DNA of 35,623 nt, from positions 1-35,623 of the forward strand of contig CAIQQM010000280.1 in assembly GCA_903873945.1 (NCBI GenBank), given 5' to 3'. The position numbers were made by a program, and so were the translations under genes. A model generated the notes under the pieces. That model searched no databases, was not told the DNA's origin, and saw only the letters and a program-made list of their open reading frames with translations. Shown here one piece after another: positions 8,801 through 18,815 of the stretch. How positions within the stretch are numbered: position 1 is the first letter of the stretch; each line of letters begins with the position of its first letter. This DNA is from an uncultured Verrucomicrobiota bacterium. Lineage in GTDB: Bacteria; Verrucomicrobiota; Verrucomicrobiia; Limisphaerales; UBA8199.

Positions 8801-10861
8801 GTGAAAACCACTTTACTCATCCTGTTCCTGACCGCCGTCGTTCTCGGAGCCCAGCCGTCGCCCCTCCCGCGAACTGTCCCGCGCGGGATTCCCGCCACCC
8901 CTCCCCCTGCAAATCAGCCGGCGCCTGTAACGCAACAACCTGCTTCCGTTCCCGGGGCACTGCCGCCGGGCCAAATTGCAATTGCGCCGCCTGCCTCTGC
9001 GGCGGATACCTCTCCTGAGGACATATTGCCTGCGGGCATGATCGATTTTCGCGGCGCGGACGTGAACCAGGTTCTGCAGCTTTATGCCGAATTGGTAAAT
9101 CGCACAATTCTGCGTCCGGCAAGCCTGCCGGCACCGACCATTGTCCTGAAAACACAAACTCCCCTGACCAAGCGTGAAGCGATTCAGGCGCTGGATGCGG
9201 TGCTGGGGCTGAATGGGATCGCCATGATCGACATCGGTGACAAGTTCGTAAAGGCTGTCCAGACCCAGACTGCGGGTCAGGAGGGACAGGCCTTCAACCA
9301 ACTCGATGCGGGAAAACTTCCAGACATGGGCCAGTACGTGACCCATGTGGTGCAGCTTAAATATGCCAAGCCCAGTGAAATGGTCCAGGCTCTGACGCCT
9401 TTCGCCAAGATTCCGGGCGCCATCCTCGCCATTGACAGCAGCCAGATCCTCGTGCTCCGGGACTTCACTGAAAACGTCAAACGCATGCTGGAAATGATCA
9501 AAGCAATCGATGTCTCGGTCCCCTCAGAATACATCTCGGAGGTTATCCCGATCAAGTATGCGCTGTCTTCCGACATCGCCAATGCCTTGAATAGTTTGAG
9601 CAGCGGCGGCGGCGGCACGACAGTGGGTAAAAGCGCCACCACCGGCAGCCGAAGCTCCAGCGGCTTCGGACGAACTGGCACGGGTGGTTCTCCCGGAGCC
9701 ACCATGCCCGGGGCGACGGCACCCGGAGCCACGACTCAACCGGGAGGCGGCAGTTTCACGGATCGGCTCCAAAGTATCATCAAGCGCGCTTCGATCTCCG
9801 GCGAAGTTCAGGTTTTGGGTCAAACGAAGATCATTTCCGACGAGCGCACAAATTCGCTCCTGATTTTCGCCTCCCGGGAGGACATGAAAATGATCAAGGA
9901 CATCGTCGCCAAGCTGGATGTCGTTCTGGCCCAGGTCCTGATCGAAGCGGTGATTATTGAGGTGACGCTCGACAATTCCAAAAGTTTGGGATTCAGCTAT
10001 CTTGAGGGGCAGCCGCACGGAATCGGTAACTTCAGCGGCCAGGGCGCGCTCAACAATGGAACCATGCTCTCTGGCGCCAACTTCGCCAGTGGCGCCGGAA
10101 GTAATCTCACTAGCGCTCTGCCCGGAGGTTTCAGTTATCTGGGTGCTTGGGGAAACGACCTTGATGTGACAGTAACTGCCTTGGCGAGCGACAGCCGGGC
10201 CAGGATTCTCCAGCGCCCGCGTATCCAGACTTCGCACGCGGTTCCAGCCAGCCTGTTCGTGGGCCAAACCCGGCCGTACCCGACTGGCAGCTATTACGGC
10301 GGCGGCGCTTATGGGGGGTACTCCTCCATTCAGCAGATGCAGGTCGGGGTTTCACTGGATGTGACTCCGCTGATTAATCCTGATGGATTGGTCGTGATGG
10401 ATATCCACCAGAAGATCGATAGCGTCTCCGGCACCGTGAACATCGCCAATGTTGGCGATGTGCCGATTACCAGCTCCAAGGAAGCTCAGGCCAAGGTGGC
10501 TGTGCGTGATCGCGAAACTGTCATTCTTGGCGGCTTGATCGAAACCACCAAATCCTCCAGCGCGTCCGGAGTGCCCTTTCTCAAGGACGTCCCGTTATTG
10601 GGCTTTCTATTTAGAAGCAGCAGCAGGGACGATGCGCGAGATGAACTGATTGTCTTGATTCGCCCCACTGTGCTTCCCACGCCGGAAGTGGCGGCTCAGG
10701 CGGCACGGGCGGAAAGAAACCGGATGCCCGAAATCAAACGCGCTGAAGCCGAAGATCAGCAAGAGGAAGCCCGTCGTTTGAAGGCGACCAACCACTTTCT
10801 GAAGACCAACCAGCCATCGGCGTACCAGCCTGCTGATACCAAATTCACTCCACTTCCGTGA
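8801..10861 (+). CDS. gspD: Type II secretion system secretin (GspD/PilQ family)
   Basis: A 686-residue outer-membrane channel protein with a GTG start. The signal peptide is KTTLLILFLTAVVLGAQ. A Pro-rich linker follows, then the N0 domain (about 80-155, IDFRGADVNQVLQLYAELVN) and N1 (about 175-245). A further N-domain carries a long Gly/Ser/Thr-rich insert (about 268-315). The beta-barrel/gate region follows, with the secretin signatures VGVSLDVTPLINPDGLVVM and VPFLKDVPLLGFLFR. It forms the multimeric pore through which folded exoproteins or a pilus leave. It is the fourth gene of the operon, and its stop overlaps the GTG of the next gene. No pilotin-binding S domain is recognised; the C-terminal tail (about 640-686) is charged and low-complexity. 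Confidence 0.93.
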   Translation: MKTTLLILFLTAVVLGAQPSPLPRTVPRGIPATPPPANQPAPVTQQPASVPGALPPGQIAIAPPASAADTSPEDILPAGMIDFRGADVNQVLQLYAELVNRTILRPASLPAPTIVLKTQTPLTKREAIQALDAVLGLNGIAMIDIGDKFVKAVQTQTAGQEGQAFNQLDAGKLPDMGQYVTHVVQLKYAKPSEMVQALTPFAKIPGAILAIDSSQILVLRDFTENVKRMLEMIKAIDVSVPSEYISEVIPIKYALSSDIANALNSLSSGGGGTTVGKSATTGSRSSSGFGRTGTGGSPGATMPGATAPGATTQPGGGSFTDRLQSIIKRASISGEVQVLGQTKIISDERTNSLLIFASREDMKMIKDIVAKLDVVLAQVLIEAVIIEVTLDNSKSLGFSYLEGQPHGIGNFSGQGALNNGTMLSGANFASGAGSNLTSALPGGFSYLGAWGNDLDVTVTALASDSRARILQRPRIQTSHAVPASLFVGQTRPYPTGSYYGGGAYGGYSSIQQMQVGVSLDVTPLINPDGLVVMDIHQKIDSVSGTVNIANVGDVPITSSKEAQAKVAVRDRETVILGGLIETTKSSSASGVPFLKDVPLLGFLFRSSSRDDARDELIVLIRPTVLPTPEVAAQAARAERNRMPEIKRAEAEDQQEEARRLKATNHFLKTNQPSAYQPADTKFTPLP

Positions 10862-13575
10862 GACTCGCACAGTCACTGGCGGCAGGCAGATTGCGGCGGA
10901 GCCATCGGAACGTGCTCAGCTTCGTGCGTTGGCTTCTTGCCATGGCCGGCGGCATGTTTGGATTGTGGTTCCTGCTGGCTCTGCCGTTCCATGTCCATGC
11001 TATGGATGGTCCGGTCGCTGGTTGCTCGGAAGATGACCTCCTCTCGGCTTTGGATGGCGGGGGCTATGTGACGTTTTCCGGGAATTGCAGCATCACTGTC
11101 ACTGCTCCCATCGAGATCTATGCGAACACGACCATCGACGCCCAGGGCTACCAGGTCACAATCAGCGGCGGCAACCAGACCTTGGTGTTTGTGGTGGATC
11201 CTGGCGTCAACTTTACCAACATAGGCCTTACTATTACCGGCGGACAAAACACAAATGGGGGTGGTTTTTACATTAATCAGAGTGCAACCGTGGTGCTTAC
11301 AAACTGTACCCTGTCGGGCAATAACGCGACCAATCTCAGTGGCACGGATGGTAACAATGGTGCGAACAATCCCAATGGCGATGGCGGCCCTGGCTTGCCT
11401 GGCACTTCGGGCGCTTCTGCCCTTGGTGGCGCGGTCTATAATCTGGGCAGCCTTACGCTTCTGAATTGCGCGCTGACCAATAACAGCGTGGCCGGTGGTG
11501 CGGGGGGCAATGGTGGTAATGGCGGCAATGGGGACATCCAGTTTTCAGCACACCAAGGAGGCAACGGCGGCGCTGGTGGCGCTGGCGGGACTGCTTACGG
11601 TGGTGCCATTTACAATCTGGGCACGCTGTTGTTGAGTAACTGCACGGTCTCTGGGAATAGCGTCATCGGTGGTGGCGGAGGCGTCGGTGGAACCAACGGC
11701 GCGGGTTATAAAATCAGTTACGCTGGCTCCGGTGGGGCGGGTGGAGTTGCCTTCGGCGCTGGAATCTTCAGCACACAAAGTGTTACGGTGTTGAACTGCA
11801 CTTTTGCCGGGAATGTTGCACAAGGCGGGAACAGTGCCGCAGCTGGCTCCGCTATTAACGGTCCAGCCGGGGCAAATGGCCCCAACAGCTTCGGCGGCGG
11901 AATCTGGGCTGGTGGCGCTGCAGTGACGAACTGCACTTTCTTTAACAACACCGTTACAGGCGGCAATGGTGGCAACGGCGGGACTGGCGTTGGCACCGGG
12001 TTGCCGACCGGTGGCAACGGCGGTAACGGTGGCAGCGGCGTCGGGGGCGGACTTTACAGCACGGGCATTGTCTCTGTATTGAACTGCACTTTTGCCAACT
12101 GTCAGGCTATCGGTGGCAGCGGCGGCACGAACGGATTTAACAGCAGCGGAGGTGCCCCGGGCTCGCCGGGCAGCGTTGGGGTCGCTCAGGGCGGGGGCAT
12201 TGCCAGTGGCGCAGCCGCTTTTTGGGTAAGGAACACTCTCTTCTCCACAAACTTCGTCTCTACCTCAAGCTCAGCCGGCACCAATATCTACGCTGTTTCC
12301 GGCAAGATTACTGATGGCGGCTACAATCTTAGTTCGGATAACAGCAGCGCCTTGACGAACAGTCTCAGTATCAAAACCAATTTTGTCGGACTCGGCCCCC
12401 TGGCCAACAACGGCGGCTCAACGATGACCATGGGGCTTCTCGCCGGCAGCCCGGCCATCAATGCGGCTGGAACCAATGCCGCCACCTTCCCTCCCACTGA
12501 CCAGCGGGGCGTGCCGCGTCCAATGGGCACGAATTGTGATATCGGCGCCTATGAGCTCGTGACCGCGCCCGTGATCCTTGTCCAGCCGCAAAACCAGCCA
12601 CAGACATACGGCGGTTCGGTTGTGTTCACGGTGTCCGTCGTTGGCGATGTGCTCAACACACTGGATTCGCTCAGGTATCGGTGGCAGCTCAGTGGCACAA
12701 ACATCCTTGGCGGGGTCACCCCAAGTTATACCGTCCCCAGTGCCGTCTCGACCAATTTCGGCCCATACCGGGTGATTATCACCAATAATTACGGTTCCGT
12801 TACGAGTTCCGTCGCGTATGTGCAATTCGCTCCTTACATATTCGTCCAGCCAACCAACACAACCGTGTTGCAAGGCGACACGACCAATTTCTTTGTAACC
12901 GCTGGCGGCGATTTAACTCCCTATTTTTCACCGACGAATTACCAATGGCAGTTCAACGGGACAAATATCGCCTTCGGAGCGACCAATCCCATCTACACGG
13001 TCTTTGGCGACCCAACCAATGCCGGAACCTACACGGTCGCGATCACCAACGCTTACGGCGCGATCACAAGCGCGCCGGCCATTCTCACTGTTGGCGTGCT
13101 GCCCTTCATCCGGAGTCAATCCGCCAGTCAGGTTGCGCTGGTTGGCGCGAACGCGACTTTTTCCGTTACTGCGGACGGATCCACACCTTTGGACTACACA
13201 TGGTACTTCAACAGCACGCCGCAGGGGGGCATTTCCTCTTCATTGATAATTCCAAGTGTGAGCTCGAATAACGCTGGAACCTATTACGTTGTGGTTCACA
13301 ACTCCTTTGGAATAACTAACAGCACGCCCGCGACTCTAACCGTCGTCGGAAGTGGATTTCAGACCGACATCATTCAACCCGGGGTCGTGTCGAATAAGTT
13401 CAGTTTCACCTACCAAAGGGTCATAGGTGTCACCTGCGTCATCGAATTCAAGACCAATCTCACCGACCCGAGTTGGATTCCGCTGGCTACGAACTCCGGC
13501 ACTGGCGGGCTCCTGCAATTTACCGATACAACAGCCGTCGGGTTGAGCAGGTTCTACCGCATCCTCTTTCAGTAG
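10858..13575 (+). CDS. Large exported beta-helix / Ig-repeat protein, probable adhesin and secretion substrate
   Basis: A 905-residue protein starting at a GTG that overlaps the secretin stop. An unusually long N-region leads into a signal-peptide core (about 25-48). Residues about 60-480 are a right-handed beta-helix with about six repeats built on NCT-x-x-x-N followed by Gly/Asn-rich loops (GGNGGNGG). A choice-of-anchor-Q-like segment follows (about 520-566: GSPAINAAGTNAATFP, TDQRGVPRPMG, DIGAYEL). Then come three Ig-like domains (about 570-655, 660-745, 750-830), each with a YRWQ/YQWQ/YTWYF core strand, and a C-terminal domain ending RFYRILFQ. No catalytic motif was seen. Being last in the secretion operon suggests that it is carried by this machine to the surface. 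Glycan binding or adhesion is inferred from the folds. Confidence 0.82.
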   Translation: MRLAQSLAAGRLRRSHRNVLSFVRWLLAMAGGMFGLWFLLALPFHVHAMDGPVAGCSEDDLLSALDGGGYVTFSGNCSITVTAPIEIYANTTIDAQGYQVTISGGNQTLVFVVDPGVNFTNIGLTITGGQNTNGGGFYINQSATVVLTNCTLSGNNATNLSGTDGNNGANNPNGDGGPGLPGTSGASALGGAVYNLGSLTLLNCALTNNSVAGGAGGNGGNGGNGDIQFSAHQGGNGGAGGAGGTAYGGAIYNLGTLLLSNCTVSGNSVIGGGGGVGGTNGAGYKISYAGSGGAGGVAFGAGIFSTQSVTVLNCTFAGNVAQGGNSAAAGSAINGPAGANGPNSFGGGIWAGGAAVTNCTFFNNTVTGGNGGNGGTGVGTGLPTGGNGGNGGSGVGGGLYSTGIVSVLNCTFANCQAIGGSGGTNGFNSSGGAPGSPGSVGVAQGGGIASGAAAFWVRNTLFSTNFVSTSSSAGTNIYAVSGKITDGGYNLSSDNSSALTNSLSIKTNFVGLGPLANNGGSTMTMGLLAGSPAINAAGTNAATFPPTDQRGVPRPMGTNCDIGAYELVTAPVILVQPQNQPQTYGGSVVFTVSVVGDVLNTLDSLRYRWQLSGTNILGGVTPSYTVPSAVSTNFGPYRVIITNNYGSVTSSVAYVQFAPYIFVQPTNTTVLQGDTTNFFVTAGGDLTPYFSPTNYQWQFNGTNIAFGATNPIYTVFGDPTNAGTYTVAITNAYGAITSAPAILTVGVLPFIRSQSASQVALVGANATFSVTADGSTPLDYTWYFNSTPQGGISSSLIIPSVSSNNAGTYYVVVHNSFGITNSTPATLTVVGSGFQTDIIQPGVVSNKFSFTYQRVIGVTCVIEFKTNLTDPSWIPLATNSGTGGLLQFTDTTAVGLSRFYRILFQ

Positions 13576-13629
13576 AATTGTAGAACCGGTTTCATAAGCC
13601 CCCGCCGTCAGCGCAACTCGGTGATTTCA

Positions 13630-13650
13630 CAAGGGCTCTTCACTCCCTTG
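13630..13650. terminator. Short hairpin between convergent genes
   Basis: CAAGGG (13630-13635) pairs perfectly with CCCTTG (13645-13650) around a nine-base loop, between the convergent adhesin and lyase genes. There is no T run. It is weak evidence for a terminator. Confidence 0.25.
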
Positions 13651-13709
13651 CCCCAGGCGAGCCATCGCTGCTATTGATAGATATCGGTTTCCTATGGTCC
13701 GCGGGTAAG

Positions 13710-15632
13710 CTATGGGTCGAACTGTACAGAAATTGCCGTCTTCTGTATCCCCGCTAGATGAATGAAGATTCGGGTCACTTTTTCGTTGACGGCTTGGTCC
13801 GCCGGATGAGGGCTCGTGGGAAGCGGCTTTGCCGGACCAGTCTCGAATCTGGCCGAGGCTGGCTCCAGCAACCGCAGTGTCAGGCTTCGGCCAGCTTGAG
13901 TGAGCGCGAGCGTTCTTTTGTCGGCGGAGGGTTTGACCTGGGCGCGCGTGTGGACGAACCACCACACCTCCCCGGCTTGACCCAGCCTGACTTCGTCGCT
14001 GAGCCGGACACTTTTCCCGCGCACAAAGGAGAGCGAACGCGTGACCCGCTCAGCGGCGGGATAAACCCCTGTTAGATCGGCGGCCAGTTCCACGCCGGGC
14101 GCCGCGCTCGTGAATGCGGTGATTCTGCCCGAACCCTTGAGGTTTTGGTCGGGTCCTGCGCCGGGATTAATGACGAGCGTGTTGTGGCCCTCCGCTCGCA
14201 ACCGGTAATAGGTCCAGCGCTGTTTGTTGTTGAAATATCCCGGCAGATCATAGTCGTCCGGGCCGAGGTCAATGGCCCAGCGGACACCCTTGGCTTCAAG
14301 CACAAAAGTGCCAACATCCAGGTGCGAGTGGTCGACGCCGTTCGAGCCGGCCTTGAACCCCACAAACCAGCCATTCGTATCGTCCCAGCGGTCGCGCATC
14401 GTCGCAACCTCCACCCCGCGAAAATAGCGGTCCGGGTCTGTCGTCTGCCAGGGCTGGCGTTCGATGCCAAGGCCCCAGAGCATCTCCAGCGCCGAGCCGC
14501 GTCCGGTCTGGCAATCTTTCTGGTACTGAGCGTAACGTGGTTCGTGGAACCGCCGCGCCATCCAAAGGAGTTGCGGGCCGGCCCTGGGTTCCGGGTCTTC
14601 TTCGGCATCGGCAAAATTAAACGGACCACCGGCAGCGCCGTTGCAATATACAGGGAACCAGCCCGCGTGATCAGTTCCGGGGAGGTCGCCCAGACCGAAA
14701 TCTGTGCCACAGGCGGTTTCCAGAGAACCGAGGTACATTGCTTCGTAGAAGGTTGCGTATCCCCAATACATGGGCCCCTCGAACCACGCGCCGTCCGGCC
14801 CGAACCGGGAGAGGCAGCGGGGAGCCGAAGCCAGGCCGCGCGCGAGGACTTCGCCCGCTATGTCGGGGGCATCCTCGGCCACGGCTAATGCCCCCAGCGC
14901 CAGTCCGCCGTTGCAGACAACATTCCAATTGTTGACCCGCGCTGGGAATTCGGAGAGGACGGAATGGTAATCGTGGAGCCCCGGTTTAAGGCCGTGGTTG
15001 ATAATAGCTTGGCGGAGAATTTGCCGTTGTTCGCTGGACCAGGCGTCGTATAGCCAGTCATAGCCAAGCGCAACAGCCGCGGTCATCTCGGCCGTGCCAA
15101 GAAAATGGCGTGGATCCCAGTCCTGGAAATGGGCTGCGGCATCCAGCTCGGCCCAGCAGCGATCAAAATATCTCCTGTCGTTTTCAATATGATAAACGAT
15201 GGCGAGAGTGGTGACTCGCCCGAGCACTCGGCGGGAGGTGTCGAGCAGCCGGTCGCCGCCCTTGAGTTGGTAAGTGCTCACCGGCTCGGTCAGAAACCGG
15301 TCGGCCCGTTTCTTTTGACGATGATACCGGTCCGCCAGCCAGAAATCCGTCAAGAGATTGGTCCGGAGAACCTCAACCATGTTGGAGGTCATCATCAGCC
15401 GCGGGTGGCCTGTATGGATCCGGGCGAGAATGTCCGGCCCAGTCAATTCGGCAGCGTGGCAGGTGTCGGCCGTTACCATAACCGCGATGCAGGTGGGCAG
15501 GATGACGCGGAGAGGCAGGGCTAGAGTATTCCTACAAAAGCTGTGGCTAAATTTCCCAAAAACTTGTGTGAGTTCCAGTTTTGTCTTAACTAAAGACAGG
15601 GAAAGACGGATGTCTAACGTCCAATCTGGCAT
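13710..15632 (-). CDS. Heparinase II/III-like polysaccharide lyase, exported
   Basis: About 640 residues from an ATG at 15632, one base after the stop of the protease gene; the frame is open further upstream but inside that gene. A signal peptide is likely in LALPLRVILPTCIAVMVTA, ending at CHAAE; its distance from the ATG suggests the true start may be a downstream non-ATG codon. The middle is an alpha/alpha toroid (YDWLYDAWSSEQRQILRQAI, VNNWNVVCNGGLALGALA, GPDGAWFEGPMYWGYATFYE). The C-terminal beta-sheet region has the heparinase II/III signature GVDHSHLDVGTFVLEAKGVR and GHNTLVINPGAG. The family cleaves uronic-acid polysaccharides (heparin, heparan sulfate, alginate) by beta-elimination, with Tyr/His/Asn catalysis. 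The actual substrate is unknown. It is co-oriented with the protease gene and is probably on the same transcript. Confidence 0.82.
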   Translation of the reverse strand: MPDWTLDIRLSLSLVKTKLELTQVFGKFSHSFCRNTLALPLRVILPTCIAVMVTADTCHAAELTGPDILARIHTGHPRLMMTSNMVEVLRTNLLTDFWLADRYHRQKKRADRFLTEPVSTYQLKGGDRLLDTSRRVLGRVTTLAIVYHIENDRRYFDRCWAELDAAAHFQDWDPRHFLGTAEMTAAVALGYDWLYDAWSSEQRQILRQAIINHGLKPGLHDYHSVLSEFPARVNNWNVVCNGGLALGALAVAEDAPDIAGEVLARGLASAPRCLSRFGPDGAWFEGPMYWGYATFYEAMYLGSLETACGTDFGLGDLPGTDHAGWFPVYCNGAAGGPFNFADAEEDPEPRAGPQLLWMARRFHEPRYAQYQKDCQTGRGSALEMLWGLGIERQPWQTTDPDRYFRGVEVATMRDRWDDTNGWFVGFKAGSNGVDHSHLDVGTFVLEAKGVRWAIDLGPDDYDLPGYFNNKQRWTYYRLRAEGHNTLVINPGAGPDQNLKGSGRITAFTSAAPGVELAADLTGVYPAAERVTRSLSFVRGKSVRLSDEVRLGQAGEVWWFVHTRAQVKPSADKRTLALTQAGRSLTLRLLEPASARFETGPAKPLPTSPHPADQAVNEKVTRIFIHLAGIQKTAISVQFDP

Positions 15633-15633
15633 G

Positions 15634-17829
15634 CTATTGTTCAAGCTCGATCCGGTAGAATTGCGCGTTTCCCTGGAGGATGGCCGCATCCACCACCGTA
15701 TTGGTTGGCGGCGTGGCGGCGATGTTGGTTTGGATCAGGGTATCGAAGCCGGTGAGCAGATTGGTGGAACGCTCAACGCGATAAAATCTCCCGGCCACAC
15801 TCGGCCACTGGACCGTGAAGCCGTTCGTTCCGGGCGTTGTCGCTCCGGTCAACTGTAAGTAGGAAGTGGCATTGGTCGGGTTCGTGCCCGCCAGCCATTC
15901 GGCCAGGTTGCTCGCTCCGTCGTGATCCGGGTCGGCGTTGGGATCGGTGCCGGTCAGGTGGCCGAAATACATCTGCTCCCACCAATCCGGCAGGCCATTG
16001 CCGTCCGTATCCACGATGCGCTGGAGATTAAGGCGCCCGCCGGTGCGCACCAGGCCGTTGAGTCCGGGCACCACATCAACATTCGTGAGAATCCGTTGAA
16101 TCCGTTGCGCGACGGTTTCACTGGGAAAATTCATCGCCGCGAAGGCAACTGCGCCGACGACATGCGGAGTCGCCATAGAGGTGCCATCCAGAAATTGGTA
16201 AATCTGTGTGGGATCTGACGAATTCACCACAGTGCCGGTTGCCGGGAGCAGGGCTTGCAGCGTCAGTCCATCGGCTTGGGAAAGTGAGACGGCCGGAATC
16301 CAGTTGCCGGGGTTTTGGAGTGTGCCGGAGAAGTTGCCGTTGGTGTTGTTGTAAATGACCGCCGCCTGCGCACCGGCCGCCATGGCGTTCGCAACCTTGG
16401 TTGCGAACGTGAGCGTCCCGCGGCTTATCAGCGCAATGTTGTTGCTGACCGCCGTCGGGAAATTCGTGGGGTAACCAGGGCCGCAATAATAAATTGTGGC
16501 GGTTATCCCGGTGGTGGTTCCGGAATAAGTCAACGCATTGGCCGAATAGGCAGTGGCTCCCACCTGCGCATAGGCGGTCGTGCCTGCCAGGCTCATTGGC
16601 TTGGTCGAGAGGATGTTCACACCGGGTGCGCCCAGGTCCACCGTCGCGGCGCCGTAGTCCGAAAAGCTGGCCAGCGCGTCGTTTTGATCGGTGGCTGCGA
16701 CGACAATCATGTTCGAGAGGCGGTAGGAGGCAGGGTAAAACCGGGTGGTATCGTTGTTCGCGCTGTTGTTTCCGGCGGCCGCGCAAAAAACAATGCCGGC
16801 ATTGCCGGCGGCTTGAATCGCGGCAACCTCGGTGCTGTTCGAGCCGCCGCCCCCGAAAGAGGCATTGATGGCCACGATGTTAATGCCGCGTCCCTTCATC
16901 ATGGTCGCGTACTGGAGGGCTTCGATTTCGGCCGAGGTAAGGATGGTGCTGCCGTCGTTGGAAACTTTGAGCGCCATGATCCGGGCCTGGTAGTCCACCC
17001 CGATGACGCCCAGGAGGTTGTTGCCGACGGCCGCGATCGTGCCGGAGACGTGGGTTCCGTGAAAGCCGGAGTCCTGGGGATCGGCGACATTACCGGCAAA
17101 ATCATAACCGAAAAAATCGTCCACATAACCGTTGCCATCGTCATCGATGCTGTTGTTGGGGATTTCTCCCGGGTTCGTCCACATGTTCGCCGCTAAATCC
17201 GGGTGCGTATAGTCCACCCCCGTATCCACCACCGCCACCACCACCTGATTGGTCGTCGGGCGGGCCAGGCTCCAGGCCGGCACAAACCCGATGTCATCCC
17301 CGGAAGTTCCCGCCGTCCCGTTGGCTGACTGACCGGTGTTCTGTAAACCCCACAACTGGGGGAAAAGCGGGTCATTGGGTGGATGCGCCGAGACCCACCT
17401 CACATAGTTAGGTTCGGCGGTCGCGATGGCGGGGTCGCGGGATAATTCTGCAATCAGGTCCGCGGTGGTCCGGCTTGGCGTGCGCACCAGCCCGCAATGC
17501 CGGCCTCGTTTTTCGGACAAAAAGGCAAAATGCCGCGCCAGTTCGAGGGAATGTGCGCCCAGCGCCTGCCGTCCGGCACCCAGGTTAACGGAGTCCTTGA
17601 AGGTTACGATGACATCGCCTTCAACATATTCCGTGGCCAAAGGCCTTCCCGGCGCTGCCCACGCCACACCTGATAGCGGGACGAATATGGCTGTTGTAGT
17701 CCAAATCCAGAAACTCCAGAATTGTGTGCGGGGGACGATGCGGGGAATCTGGAACTTTTTTGCGCAAGAACAGAAGAGCCGTGCCGCTACCAACCTTGTC
17801 ACAACAAATCGGCCTTGATCCTGGTTCAT
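15634..17829 (-). CDS. Exported subtilisin-like serine protease (S8) with PA insert and calcium-repeat tail
   Basis: A 731-residue protease. A long N-region and hydrophobic core (about 40-58, ending AWA) form a signal peptide. An inhibitor-type propeptide (about 66-145) precedes the S8 domain: Asp202 in VVDTGVDYTHPDL, His257 in GFHGTHVSGT, oxyanion Asn354 in AAAGNN, Ser551 in DGTSMATPHVVGA. A protease-associated domain is inserted at about 415-545, between the Asn and the Ser, as in lactocepin/cucumisin-type subtilases. After the catalytic domain come a calcium-binding thrombospondin-type-3-like stretch (DTDGNGLPDWWEQ; DPNADPDHDGASN) and a C-terminal domain ending FYRIELEQ that resembles the end of the 905-residue adhesin. 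All catalytic residues are present, so it should be active outside the cytoplasm. It is divergent from fabI, with 190 bp between. Confidence 0.93.
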   Translation of the reverse strand: MNQDQGRFVVTRLVAARLFCSCAKKFQIPRIVPRTQFWSFWIWTTTAIFVPLSGVAWAAPGRPLATEYVEGDVIVTFKDSVNLGAGRQALGAHSLELARHFAFLSEKRGRHCGLVRTPSRTTADLIAELSRDPAIATAEPNYVRWVSAHPPNDPLFPQLWGLQNTGQSANGTAGTSGDDIGFVPAWSLARPTTNQVVVAVVDTGVDYTHPDLAANMWTNPGEIPNNSIDDDGNGYVDDFFGYDFAGNVADPQDSGFHGTHVSGTIAAVGNNLLGVIGVDYQARIMALKVSNDGSTILTSAEIEALQYATMMKGRGINIVAINASFGGGGSNSTEVAAIQAAGNAGIVFCAAAGNNSANNDTTRFYPASYRLSNMIVVAATDQNDALASFSDYGAATVDLGAPGVNILSTKPMSLAGTTAYAQVGATAYSANALTYSGTTTGITATIYYCGPGYPTNFPTAVSNNIALISRGTLTFATKVANAMAAGAQAAVIYNNTNGNFSGTLQNPGNWIPAVSLSQADGLTLQALLPATGTVVNSSDPTQIYQFLDGTSMATPHVVGAVAFAAMNFPSETVAQRIQRILTNVDVVPGLNGLVRTGGRLNLQRIVDTDGNGLPDWWEQMYFGHLTGTDPNADPDHDGASNLAEWLAGTNPTNATSYLQLTGATTPGTNGFTVQWPSVAGRFYRVERSTNLLTGFDTLIQTNIAATPPTNTVVDAAILQGNAQFYRIELEQ

Positions 17830-18019
17830 GTGAGGGCAAACCTAATCTAAATCCCCCGACCGTCAAGCGGCGGCGCAATGCCGGATTTCCAAGGTCTCAA
17901 AAGCCTCCTTCGTGCCGATTCTCCCTTGCCACAACGCCGGTTCCGACTTACTGGTACCCTCACCGACTCAGCCAATTTAACGCGTAAACGTCGCAACGGT
18001 TTTAACGCAACAGGAATTT

Positions 18020-18790
<771 letters not shown>

Positions 18791-18815
18791 ACGGGCAGGG
18801 TGCGGTCACTTGTGA

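Noticed and set aside
11400-12100. CRISPR-like or tandem DNA repeats in the adhesin gene
   Set aside because: The repetition follows the protein's Gly-Asn loops and codons vary; there are no constant repeats with unique spacers.
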